Shown here: positions 54,810 to 62,380 of the stretch, in pieces
Numbering within the stretch: position 1 is the first letter of the stretch
Layout of the letters: the number at the start of each line of letters is the position of its first letter
From: Lentzea sp033794685
GTDB lineage: Bacteria > Actinomycetota > Actinomycetes > Mycobacteriales > Pseudonocardiaceae
DNA: 64,000 nucleotides
Reading direction: 5' to 3' (one strand)
Assembly: GCA_033794685.1 (NCBI GenBank)
Contig: JARAYZ010000001.1
Program-made: the position numbers and the translations under genes
The notes under the pieces: generated by a model
Seen by the model: the letters and a program-made list of their open reading frames with translations, nothing else
The model's database searches: none
What the model was told of the DNA's origin: nothing

Positions 54810-56366
54810 ATGAGCGGCATGCACGGGCCTGAACTTCTGCTGCTTCTCCTCGGGGCGCTGGTCGTCACCGCCGTCGCCCGCCGGCTCAACTGGTCGGCGC
54901 CGCTGGTGCTGGTCGCCGTCGGCCTGGTCGTCTCGTTCATACCGGGCGTGCCGGAGTTCGAGCTCGACCCGCACCTGATCCTGCTGGTGGTCCTGCCTCC
55001 GCTGCTCTACAGCGCGGCGCTGGACAGCTCGTACCTCAACATCCGTGCGAACCTGCGTCCCATCGGACTGCTCGCGGTCGGGCTGGTGCTGTTCACGACG
55101 CTGGTGGTCGGGGTCGTGGCGAAGCTGGTCTTCCCGGACCTGCCGTTCGCCGCAGCGCTGGTGCTGGGCGCGGTCGTGGCGCCGCCGGACGCCGTCGCCG
55201 CCGTCGCGATCGGCCGGAAGCTCGGCCTGCAACGGCGCGCGATGACGTTGCTGGTCGGGGAGAGCCTGATCAACGACGCCACGGCGCTGACGGCGTTCAA
55301 GGTCGCGGTGGCGGCCGCGGCGGGCGCGGCCATGGCCCCCGTCGAGGGTGTCGGGTTGTTCCTGCTGGTCACCGCTGGCGGTATCGCGGTCGGCCTGGTC
55401 GTCGGCGTGGTGGTCCGGTTCCTGCGCAGGCGGCTCTGCGAGGGCGTGCTGGAGACCGCGCTGGGACTGCTGGTGCCGTTCGGCGCCTACCTGATCGCCG
55501 AGGAGGTCGCGCACGTCTCCGGTGTGCTCGCGGTCGTCGTCGCGGGGCTCTACATCGGCCACCACTCGCCGCGCGGCGGGTACTCGACCCGGTTGCAGGA
55601 CGCCGCGGTCTGGAAGGCGCTGGACGCGTTGCTGGAGGCGTTCGTCTTCGCGCTCATCGGTCTGCAGGTGTCCACGATCATCCGGGACGTCGACCTGGAC
55701 GCCGCGCTGCTGCTCGGCGCCGGTGCCGTGCTGCTCGCCGCGATCCTCGCCCGGTTCGTCTGGATGTACCCGGCCACCTACATCCCGAGATACCTGTCGA
55801 AACGCGTGCGCGAGCGCGAACGACCGCCGCACCTCGGGCAGGTGACGGTGATCTCGTGGGCCGGCATGCGGGGTGTGGTGACGCTGGCGGCGGCGGCCGC
55901 GGTCCCCGAGAACGTGCCGGGACGCGACATCATCCTGTTCTGCGCGTTCGTGGTCACGGTCGCGACGCTGCTGCTGCAGGGCCTGACGTTGCCGTGGCTG
56001 ATCAACAAGATCGGCTTCGAGGGCGACGACGCCCGCGAGGACGCGCTGGCCGAGGCGCAGGTGCAGCACCGGGCGGCGCAGGCCGCGGTGACGAGGCTCG
56101 ACGAGGTGACCGACGAGGTGCCCGACCACGTCCGCGACCAGCTGCGATCGCTCGCCGAGCACCGGGGCAACGCCGCGTGGGAACGGCTCGGGCGGCAGGA
56201 GGAGGAGAGCCCGGCGGCCGCGTACCGCAGGCTGCGCCGGGTGATGCTGAGCGCCGAACGTGACGAGTTCGTCAAGGCCAGGGACAAGGGCGAGATCGAC
56301 GACGAGGTGCTGTTCCGGGTGTTGCGCGAACTGGACCTGGAGGAAGCCGCACTGTCTCGTGAGTAA
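54810..56366 (+). CDS. Na+/H+ antiporter, CPA1 (NhaP/YjcE) family
   Basis: 518-aa polytopic antiporter with about 12 membrane helices in residues 1-400 and a cytoplasmic C-terminal tail (400-518, charged helices). CPA1 motifs: LDPHLILLVVLPPLLYSAALD, LVLGAVVAPPDAVAAVAIGRKL, LLVGESLINDATALTAF with the ion-binding Asn-Asp pair, and VISWAGMRGVVTLAAAAA. Expected to export Na+ in exchange for protons. ATG 54810 or 54819. The divergent UBP finger may be a regulator of, or partner to, this tail. Confidence 0.9.
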   Translation: MSGMHGPELLLLLLGALVVTAVARRLNWSAPLVLVAVGLVVSFIPGVPEFELDPHLILLVVLPPLLYSAALDSSYLNIRANLRPIGLLAVGLVLFTTLVVGVVAKLVFPDLPFAAALVLGAVVAPPDAVAAVAIGRKLGLQRRAMTLLVGESLINDATALTAFKVAVAAAAGAAMAPVEGVGLFLLVTAGGIAVGLVVGVVVRFLRRRLCEGVLETALGLLVPFGAYLIAEEVAHVSGVLAVVVAGLYIGHHSPRGGYSTRLQDAAVWKALDALLEAFVFALIGLQVSTIIRDVDLDAALLLGAGAVLLAAILARFVWMYPATYIPRYLSKRVRERERPPHLGQVTVISWAGMRGVVTLAAAAAVPENVPGRDIILFCAFVVTVATLLLQGLTLPWLINKIGFEGDDAREDALAEAQVQHRAAQAAVTRLDEVTDEVPDHVRDQLRSLAEHRGNAAWERLGRQEEESPAAAYRRLRRVMLSAERDEFVKARDKGEIDDEVLFRVLRELDLEEAALSRE

Positions 56367-56432
56367 CCGTTCACCTGCTTTTCGTGTTGCGATGCTTGAG
56401 TGCGCTCTCAACACGGAATGGGAGGTCGAACG

Positions 56433-57515
56433 ATGCATCGGAGAGGTCTTGCCGCTGTAGTCCTCGTGTTCGCGGGTGCGGTGGTGGCGTCCCTGCCCTC
56501 CGCCTCCGCACACGACGACAAGGGTCCGATCGTCATCGGGCACCGCGGCGCTTCGGCGTACCGGCCCGAGCACACGCTCGCGGCCTACGAGCTCGCCGCG
56601 CGCATGGGTGCCGACTTCATCGAGCCCGACCTGGTGCCGACCAAGGACGGCAAGCTGGTCGCCCGGCACGAGAACGAGATCGGCGGCACGACGAACGTCG
56701 CCGACAAGACCCAGTTCGCCGACCGCAGGAAGACCAAGACGATCGACGGCGTCGCGGTCACCGGCTGGTTCACCGAGGACTTCACGCTCGCCGAGCTGAA
56801 GACGTTGCGCGCCAAGGAACGCATCCCGGCGATCCGCCCGCGCAACACCCTCTACGACGGCCGCTTCGAGGTGCCGACGTTCCAGGAGGTCATCGACCTC
56901 TCGAAGCGCCTGTCCCGCGAGCTGCGCCGGGAGATCGGCATCTACCCCGAGACCAAGCACCCGACGTACTTCAAGTCGATCGGTCTCGCGCTGGAGCCGA
57001 AGCTCGTCGACACCCTGAACCGCAACGGGCTCAACCGGGGCAGCGCCAAGGTCTACGTGCAGTCGTTCGAGGTCGCGAACCTCAAGGAGCTCAACCGGTC
57101 GTTGCGCGTGCCGATCGTGCAGCTCGTCAACGGTTCGGGCGCGCCGTACGACTTCGTCGCGGCCGGTGACAAGCGCACCTACGCCGACCTGGTCACCCCG
57201 GCCGGGCTGCGCGAGGTCCGTTCGTACGCGGACGGCGTCGGCCTCACCAAGGATCTGATCGTCCCGCGCGACGCGGCCAGCTTCCTCAAGGCGCCGACGA
57301 CCGTCGTGAAGGACGCCCACCGGGTCGGTCTGATCGTGCACTCCTGGACGTTCCGCAACGAGAACTCGTTCCTGCCCGCGGACTTCCGGTCCTCCGCCGA
57401 CCCGGCCGCGTACGGCCGGGCCTTCGAGGAGTACGACCTGTTCTTCAAGCAGGGCATCGACGGCGTGTTCGCGGACAACCCCGACACGGCCGTCGAGGCC
57501 AAGGTCAAGCGCTAG
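56433..57515 (+). CDS. Secreted glycerophosphodiester phosphodiesterase
   Basis: 360-aa exported enzyme hydrolysing glycerophosphodiesters to glycerol-3-phosphate and an alcohol. Signal peptide (LAAVVLVFAGAVVASL, cut near ASA-HDD); GDPD TIM-barrel motifs VIGHRGASAYRPEHTLAAYE with the catalytic His and Arg, DFIEPDLVPTKDGKLVARHE with Glu/Asp metal ligands and second His, and GVFADNPDTA at the end. Length and insertion pattern match GlpQ-type periplasmic enzymes. ATG 56433 is 7 bases after GGGAGG. The 3' end overlaps the sulfonate monooxygenase gene by 11 bases. Confidence 0.9.
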   Translation: MHRRGLAAVVLVFAGAVVASLPSASAHDDKGPIVIGHRGASAYRPEHTLAAYELAARMGADFIEPDLVPTKDGKLVARHENEIGGTTNVADKTQFADRRKTKTIDGVAVTGWFTEDFTLAELKTLRAKERIPAIRPRNTLYDGRFEVPTFQEVIDLSKRLSRELRREIGIYPETKHPTYFKSIGLALEPKLVDTLNRNGLNRGSAKVYVQSFEVANLKELNRSLRVPIVQLVNGSGAPYDFVAAGDKRTYADLVTPAGLREVRSYADGVGLTKDLIVPRDAASFLKAPTTVVKDAHRVGLIVHSWTFRNENSFLPADFRSSADPAAYGRAFEEYDLFFKQGIDGVFADNPDTAVEAKVKR

Positions 57516-58629
57516 CGAGTGCGAGCGTGCGGTCCGTGTCGAGCAGACCTCGCTGCTTGAGCAGGGGCCGCACGCCCTCACCGAACCAGTACGCCTCTTC
57601 GAGGTGCGGGTAGCCGGAGAGCACGAACTCCTCGATCCCGATGGAGTGGTACTCCTCGATGAGGTCCGCGACTTCCTCGTGGGACCCGACCAACGCCGTT
57701 CCCGCGCCACCACGCACGAGTCCGACGCCGGCCCACAGGTTCGGGTAGATCTCCAGCCCCCGGACGCCACGGGTCAGGTCGCCGCCATGCAACGCCAACA
57801 TCCTTTGCTGCCCAACGGACTCCGACGCACCCAGCTGTTCCTGCGCCTTCGCCACCGCGGCCGGGTCCAGCGCGTCGAGGAGCTTCGCGGCCGACGCCCA
57901 CGCCTCCGCGGACGTGTCCCGGCTGATCGTGTGCAGCCGGATGCCGAACCGGATCGGCCGGTCCGTCAACGCCCGCACCCGCGCGATCTTCTCGGCCACG
58001 TCCTGAGGTGGCTCGCCCCAGGTCAGGTAGACGTCCGCACGAGCCGCGGCGACCGGCAGAGCGGCGTCGGACGAGCCACCGAAGTAGATCGGTGGCAGCG
58101 GGTCCGGCACGGCCAGCGCTGTGGCGTCCTGCACCTGGTAGTGCGCGCCGTGGAACGTGAACGGCTTGCCCGTCCAGATCCCGCGCACGACCTGGAGGAA
58201 CTCGTCGGTGCGCGCGTACCGCTGGTCCTTGTCGAGCCAGTCGCCGAACCGTTGCTGTTCAACGGAATCGCCGCCGGTCACCACGTTGAGCAGCAACCGG
58301 CCACGCGAGATCCGCTGGTACGTCGAGGCCATCTGCGCGGCCAGCGTCGGCGAGAGCACGCCCGGCCGGAACGCCACCAGGAACTTCAGGGTCTTGGTCT
58401 GCGCGATCAACGCGGAGGTGGTCAGCCACGCGTCCTCGCACCACGTTCCGGTCGGGGTGAGCACGCCGGTGAACCCGACCTGCTCGGCTGTGCGCGCGAT
58501 CTGCGCCAGGTAGTCGATGTCCGGCTCACGACGGGCTCCGGCCGCGGGCGCGCGGTTGGCGTGGAAGTGCTCCACGACCGTGCGACCGTCACCGGACGTC
58601 GGCAGGAACCAGTGCAGCGTGATGCTCAT
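57505..58629 (-). CDS. ssuD: LLM flavin-dependent alkanesulfonate monooxygenase
   Basis: 374-aa bacterial luciferase-like FMNH2-dependent monooxygenase, which releases sulfite from alkanesulfonates. Typical SsuD features: ITLHWFLPTSGDGR at the start, YLAQIARTAEQVGFTGVLTPTG, FLVAFRPGVLSPTLAAQMAST, GRLLLNVVTGGD and EFVLSGYPHLEEAYWFGE. ATG 58629 overlaps the TGA of the binding-protein gene. Last gene of ssuCBAD. A reductase (ssuE) is not in the operon, so reduced flavin must come from elsewhere. Confidence 0.9.
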   Translation of the reverse strand: MSITLHWFLPTSGDGRTVVEHFHANRAPAAGARREPDIDYLAQIARTAEQVGFTGVLTPTGTWCEDAWLTTSALIAQTKTLKFLVAFRPGVLSPTLAAQMASTYQRISRGRLLLNVVTGGDSVEQQRFGDWLDKDQRYARTDEFLQVVRGIWTGKPFTFHGAHYQVQDATALAVPDPLPPIYFGGSSDAALPVAAARADVYLTWGEPPQDVAEKIARVRALTDRPIRFGIRLHTISRDTSAEAWASAAKLLDALDPAAVAKAQEQLGASESVGQQRMLALHGGDLTRGVRGLEIYPNLWAGVGLVRGGAGTALVGSHEEVADLIEEYHSIGIEEFVLSGYPHLEEAYWFGEGVRPLLKQRGLLDTDRTLALASA

Positions 58630-59597
58630 GCCAGATCTCCCTGGAACCTCGTGTCGACGAACTTCCCGAAGTCGACCTTGCCCGGCAACGTCTTCTCCTC
58701 GGTGAACGCGTCCGCGAGCTCCTGCTCGGACTTGATCAGGGTGTCGTCGATCTTCACCGGCAGGTCGCCGTTGCGGTTCACCGCGGCCAGCGCGACCTCG
58801 TACTTCAGACCCGTCTCCGCCGCCCACGCCTTCGCCCACTCCTCGCGGTGCGTGTCGGCCCACTTCTGGGCCTTGTAGTAGCGGATCAGGTACTCCTTGA
58901 GCGCCGGGTTCTTCCCCTTGTCGTCCAACGCCTTGCGGCCCGCGACCTGGAAGCCGTACCCGTTCGACTTGCCCTCGCCCGTGGTCAGCACGCGCGCCTT
59001 GGCCTCCTGCTGCGCCTGCGCGGTGTAGGGGTCCCAGACCGCCCACGCGTCGACCTTGCCCTGCGTGAACGCGCCGTACGCGTCGGAGGGCTGCAGGAAG
59101 TTCAGCGTCACGTCCTTGGTCGACAACCCGTTGGCGCGCAACGTGAGCAGCACCTGCCCGTGCGCCGAGCTGCCCTTGGCGACCGCGATGTTCTTGCCCT
59201 TGAGATCGGTGACCTTCTGCAGCGGCGAGTTCTCCGGGACGAGGATCGCGTCGGCCTCGACCTGGCCCTTGGACGCGCCGATCGCGGCGATCTTGGCGTT
59301 CGCGGCCGCCGCGAAGATCGGGGGTGTGTTGCCCACACCCCCGATGTCGATGGCTCCGGCGGACGCGGCTTCGAGCAGCGGCGGGCCGGAGGTGAAGGTG
59401 GACCACTCGAGCTTGTACGGGAAGTCGTTGAGCAGACCGGCGGCCGTGAGCAGTGCCTTCGCCCCGCCCTTCTGGTCGCCGACCTTGAGCACGACGTCGC
59501 CGGCGGCGGTGTCGGTGGAGGCGGCCGTCGAGCACCCGGTGGTGAAGAGGATCGCGGCGAGCAGGGCCAGCAGGCTTCTGTTAGGCGGCTTCTTCAA
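58626..59597 (-). CDS. ssuA: Aliphatic sulfonate ABC transporter, substrate-binding lipoprotein
   Basis: 323-aa binding protein: signal peptide with lipobox TTGC, then an SsuA/NrtA-type fold (VVLKVGDQKGGAKALLTAAG, WSTFTSGPPLLEAASAGAIDIGGVGNTP, KNIAVAKGSSAHGQVLLTLRANGL). TTG 59597 is taken as start: it has GGGAG 6 bases upstream and gives a proper signal peptide, and it lies 17 bases inside the end of ssuB. The ligand family is alkanesulfonates or taurine by operon context. Confidence 0.87.
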   Translation of the reverse strand: MKKPPNRSLLALLAAILFTTGCSTAASTDTAAGDVVLKVGDQKGGAKALLTAAGLLNDFPYKLEWSTFTSGPPLLEAASAGAIDIGGVGNTPPIFAAAANAKIAAIGASKGQVEADAILVPENSPLQKVTDLKGKNIAVAKGSSAHGQVLLTLRANGLSTKDVTLNFLQPSDAYGAFTQGKVDAWAVWDPYTAQAQQEAKARVLTTGEGKSNGYGFQVAGRKALDDKGKNPALKEYLIRYYKAQKWADTHREEWAKAWAAETGLKYEVALAAVNRNGDLPVKIDDTLIKSEQELADAFTEEKTLPGKVDFGKFVDTRFQGDLA

Positions 59598-60282
59598 CGT
59601 CCACTCCCAGATCAGCGAGTACGCGGGTGCGTTGCTCCACAACGGATGCCCGGCGGCGCGGGCGGGGCAGGTCGACGTGGTGGGTGGCGACGATCCGGCC
59701 CTCGTCGAGCACGAGGATGCGGTCGGCCAGCAACAACGCCTCGTCGACGTCGTGCGTCACGAGCAGCACGGCGGGCTTGTGCCTGATCCACAGGTCTTCC
59801 ACCAGGTGGTGCATGGCCAGGCGGGTCAACGCGTCGAGCGCGCCGAACGGTTCGTCGAGCAGCAGCACGTCCGGTTCGCGCACCAACGCCCGTGCGAGCG
59901 AGACCCGTTGCGCCTCACCGCCGGACAACGTCAGCGGCCACGCGTCGGCGTGATCGGTCAGCCGCACTTCCTCCAGCGCCTTCAACGCGATCGCACGGCC
60001 GTCCGGTCGGTGCAGGCCCAGTGAGATGTTCTTCCAGACCTTGCGCCACGGCAGCAGACGCGGCTGCTGGAACGCGATCGACACCGTCCCGGGGACGTCG
60101 GCGGCGCCCTCGACTTCCCGGTCCAGGCCCGCGAGGATCCGCAGCAACGTCGACTTCCCGCAGCCACTGCGCCCGAGCAGCGCCACGAACTCGCCGGGCT
60201 CGACTTCGAGGTCGATGCCGTCGAGCACCGTCCGTGCACCGAATGCCTTGGTCAGGCCGCGCACGCTCACCGCTTTTGCCAT
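59581..60282 (-). CDS. ssuB: Aliphatic sulfonate ABC transporter, ATPase
   Basis: 233-aa ABC ATPase with Walker A LLGRSGCGKSTLL, Q-loop AFQQPRLLPWRKV, signature LSGGEAQRVSLARAL, Walker B VLLLDEPFGALD and H-loop LLVTHDVDEAL. The LPWRKV/LLPW segment is characteristic of SsuB/TauB/NrtD-type ATPases. ATG 60282 has GGAGGAT upstream and overlaps ssuC by 16 bases. Confidence 0.9.
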   Translation of the reverse strand: MAKAVSVRGLTKAFGARTVLDGIDLEVEPGEFVALLGRSGCGKSTLLRILAGLDREVEGAADVPGTVSIAFQQPRLLPWRKVWKNISLGLHRPDGRAIALKALEEVRLTDHADAWPLTLSGGEAQRVSLARALVREPDVLLLDEPFGALDALTRLAMHHLVEDLWIRHKPAVLLVTHDVDEALLLADRILVLDEGRIVATHHVDLPRPRRRASVVEQRTRVLADLGVDVEEAA

Positions 60283-61076
60283 CGCAGGATCCTCCTTTCC
60301 AGCAACCGCACCAGGGCGTCCGTCGTCAGGCCGAGCAGCGCGTAGACCACGAGGCCGACGACCACGACGTCGGTGCGGAGGAACTCCCGGGCGTTGTTGA
60401 TCAGGAAGCCGAGACCGGCGTCGGCGTTGATCTGCTCGGCGACGATCAGCGACAGCCAGGCGGTGCCGAACGCGATCCGCAGTCCCACCAGGGTTTGCGG
60501 CACGGCGGACGGCAGCACGACGTGCACGATCCGTTCGATCCGGCTGTACCCGAGCACCCGCGCGGCCTCGACCAGGCCGGGATCGGTCTGCCGGATTCCG
60601 GCGTGCAGGTTGAGGTAGAGCGGGAACGCCACCCCGGCCGCGACCAGCGCGAGTTTGGGTTCCTCGCCGATGCCGAACCACAGGATGAACAACGGGATCA
60701 GGCCGAGGTGCGGCAGCGTCCGCAACATCTGGACGGGCGGATCCAGCAATGTCTCGCCCCACCGGGAAAGGCCGGAGGCGAGCCCCAGAACAACACCGGC
60801 GAAGCCGCCGATCAGGAATCCGAAGAACACGCGGGTGATGGACACCGCGAACGCCTCGCCCAATTGGCCGTCGGCGATCAGCTCACCGGCGGACTGCGCC
60901 ACGGTGAGCGGGGAAGCGAGTTTGTCGGGCGACAGCACGCCCGTTGAGCTGGCCAGTTGCCACAGCAGGACCAGCGCGACAGGGCTGATCCACCGCAGCG
61001 GCAGCGTGAACTTCCGCGCTTGCACGGGCGCCGCGGTTTTCGGCCGCGAGGCCACTCCTGCTATGGACAAGGTCAT
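60267..61076 (-). CDS. ssuC: Aliphatic sulfonate ABC transporter, permease
   Basis: 269-aa inner-membrane permease with about six helices. The EAA loop EAARVLGYSRIERIVHVVLPSAVPQTLVGLRIAFGTAWLSLIVAEQI is diagnostic of the SsuC/TauC/NrtB group. ATG 61076 is taken as start because a promoter (TTGACT-N17-TGTACT) lies 7 bases upstream; the longer frame to 61112 runs straight through that promoter. First gene of the operon. Confidence 0.9.
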   Translation of the reverse strand: MTLSIAGVASRPKTAAPVQARKFTLPLRWISPVALVLLWQLASSTGVLSPDKLASPLTVAQSAGELIADGQLGEAFAVSITRVFFGFLIGGFAGVVLGLASGLSRWGETLLDPPVQMLRTLPHLGLIPLFILWFGIGEEPKLALVAAGVAFPLYLNLHAGIRQTDPGLVEAARVLGYSRIERIVHVVLPSAVPQTLVGLRIAFGTAWLSLIVAEQINADAGLGFLINNAREFLRTDVVVVGLVVYALLGLTTDALVRLLERRILRWQKR

Positions 61077-61083
61077 GGGCGGA

Positions 61084-61112
61084 AGTACAGGCGAGCCCAC
61101 GGGATGAGTCAA
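61084..61112 (-). promoter_or_regulatory. Promoter of ssuCBAD, leaderless type
   Basis: Minus-strand TTGACT (61107-61112), exact 17-base spacer, TGTACT (61084-61089), then 7 bases to the ATG of ssuC. Spacing of -35 to -10 and of -10 to ATG both match a housekeeping-sigma leaderless promoter. There is no Shine-Dalgarno before this ATG. Confidence 0.6.
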
Positions 61113-61222
61113 CGACGCCCAAATCGTGAAAACGCGTCGTACATCGAGATGTTCCCCGCACGGACATATTTCCTGCCAACGGCTGAGTGACAGCCGGAGT
61201 CCCAGCGATCACGATTCACGCC

Positions 61223-62380
61223 ATGGATCCGGAAGGCGACAGACCGGGGGTGCCTCGGGGCACCGCACTGCGGCTCGCATCGCTGACATTGCTGACTTCG
61301 GCGACCACCGTGCAGATCTTCGGTCAGTACGCCTCCGCGTGGACGACGGCGACCCCGCTCGACGACGCCCGTTGCCAGGTCCGGTCGGGGTTCTACCCCG
61401 CGGCGGCCAATGAGTCCAAAAGGGACGGTTACCGGACGTGCATGGACGCGTTCCTCGGTGATCGGTGGCCGTGGCTCGCGGGCGGACTGACCCTGCTCGT
61501 CACGGTGGCGTTGCTGTTCTACGCCCTGCATCCGATGTGGACGCGCTACCGGCGGAACCTGGCTCCCGTTCCCGGCGAACTGGTCGAGCCGCTCGCCGAA
61601 CTGGTGGCCGGTGTCCGCAAGCCGCCGGTGTTCCTGCTCGACCGGGCGAAGGTCAGCGCGGGCACCGTCGCGTTCGGCACGCACCGGCGCAGGTACCTGG
61701 CACTCGACGTCGGCGTGATGGCGTTGCGGCGCATGGAACCCGAGTCGTTCCGCGCCGTCGTGCTGGACGGACTCCGCACCGGTGTCGCGATCACCGCCGC
61801 CACCAGGGCGCTCTGGCGCGCGTTCGTCGTCGTGGTGCTGACGCCCTACGTCCTCACGCTGTACGCCACCGTCGGCTGGCAACTGCTCGCGCTGGCCGGT
61901 ACCGCCGCACTGGTGCGCTACGCGCGCTCAGCGGCGTCCTGGACGGCCGGAATCGTGGTCCTGGGAGTCGCGGTGGGCCTGTGGTGGTCGTGGCCGGCAC
62001 CGGGCACGACCGACGTCGACTCGGCGGTGGGCAGCTGGCTCGACGGCGGCGGCTGGGACCGGGTGACGACCGTCGTGCGGGCGAGCGAGCAGGTGTTCAC
62101 CGGCGTGCGGGCCGCGGACCCGGCGGCGATCGCGGCCGGGTGCGAGGCGCTCGGGCCGGTGCTGCGCGAGCCGTTCCCCGCGCCCCCGGACCCGAAGATC
62201 GCCGCGATGTGGGCGGACGGGTTGCGGGCGCTGGAGAACGGCACGCGGTCGTGCCTCACCGTCTTCCGGGACGAGGGCCCCGACGACGGGTCGATGACGA
62301 GCGAGTTCCTGAAGGGCCTCGACCAGCTGGAGGTCACGCAGACCGCGCTGGCCGAGGCCCGGCAGCGGGCTGTCAGCTGA
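61223..62380 (+). CDS. M48-peptidase-like membrane protein lacking the zinc motif
   Basis: 385-aa membrane protein: one helix near residues 18-35, another at 84-103, and two or more at 195-260. The block RKPPVFLLDRAKVSAGTVAFGTHRRRYLALDVGVMALRR then EPESFRAVVL matches actinobacterial M48-type membrane proteases, whose next residues are HELAH; here they are D182-G-L-R-T186, so zinc binding and proteolysis are lost. The following ALWRAFVVVVLTPYV again fits the family. ATG 61223 preferred; GTG 61187 possible. Divergent from ssuC; its end overlaps purA by 8 bases. Confidence 0.65.
   Translation: MDPEGDRPGVPRGTALRLASLTLLTSATTVQIFGQYASAWTTATPLDDARCQVRSGFYPAAANESKRDGYRTCMDAFLGDRWPWLAGGLTLLVTVALLFYALHPMWTRYRRNLAPVPGELVEPLAELVAGVRKPPVFLLDRAKVSAGTVAFGTHRRRYLALDVGVMALRRMEPESFRAVVLDGLRTGVAITAATRALWRAFVVVVLTPYVLTLYATVGWQLLALAGTAALVRYARSAASWTAGIVVLGVAVGLWWSWPAPGTTDVDSAVGSWLDGGGWDRVTTVVRASEQVFTGVRAADPAAIAAGCEALGPVLREPFPAPPDPKIAAMWADGLRALENGTRSCLTVFRDEGPDDGSMTSEFLKGLDQLEVTQTALAEARQRAVS

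Noticed and set aside
54801..57770. 989-codon minus-strand frame antisense to the antiporter and phosphodiesterase
   Set aside because: Composition rich in Arg/Asp/His/Gln repeats with no domain; both plus-strand genes have full family motifs.
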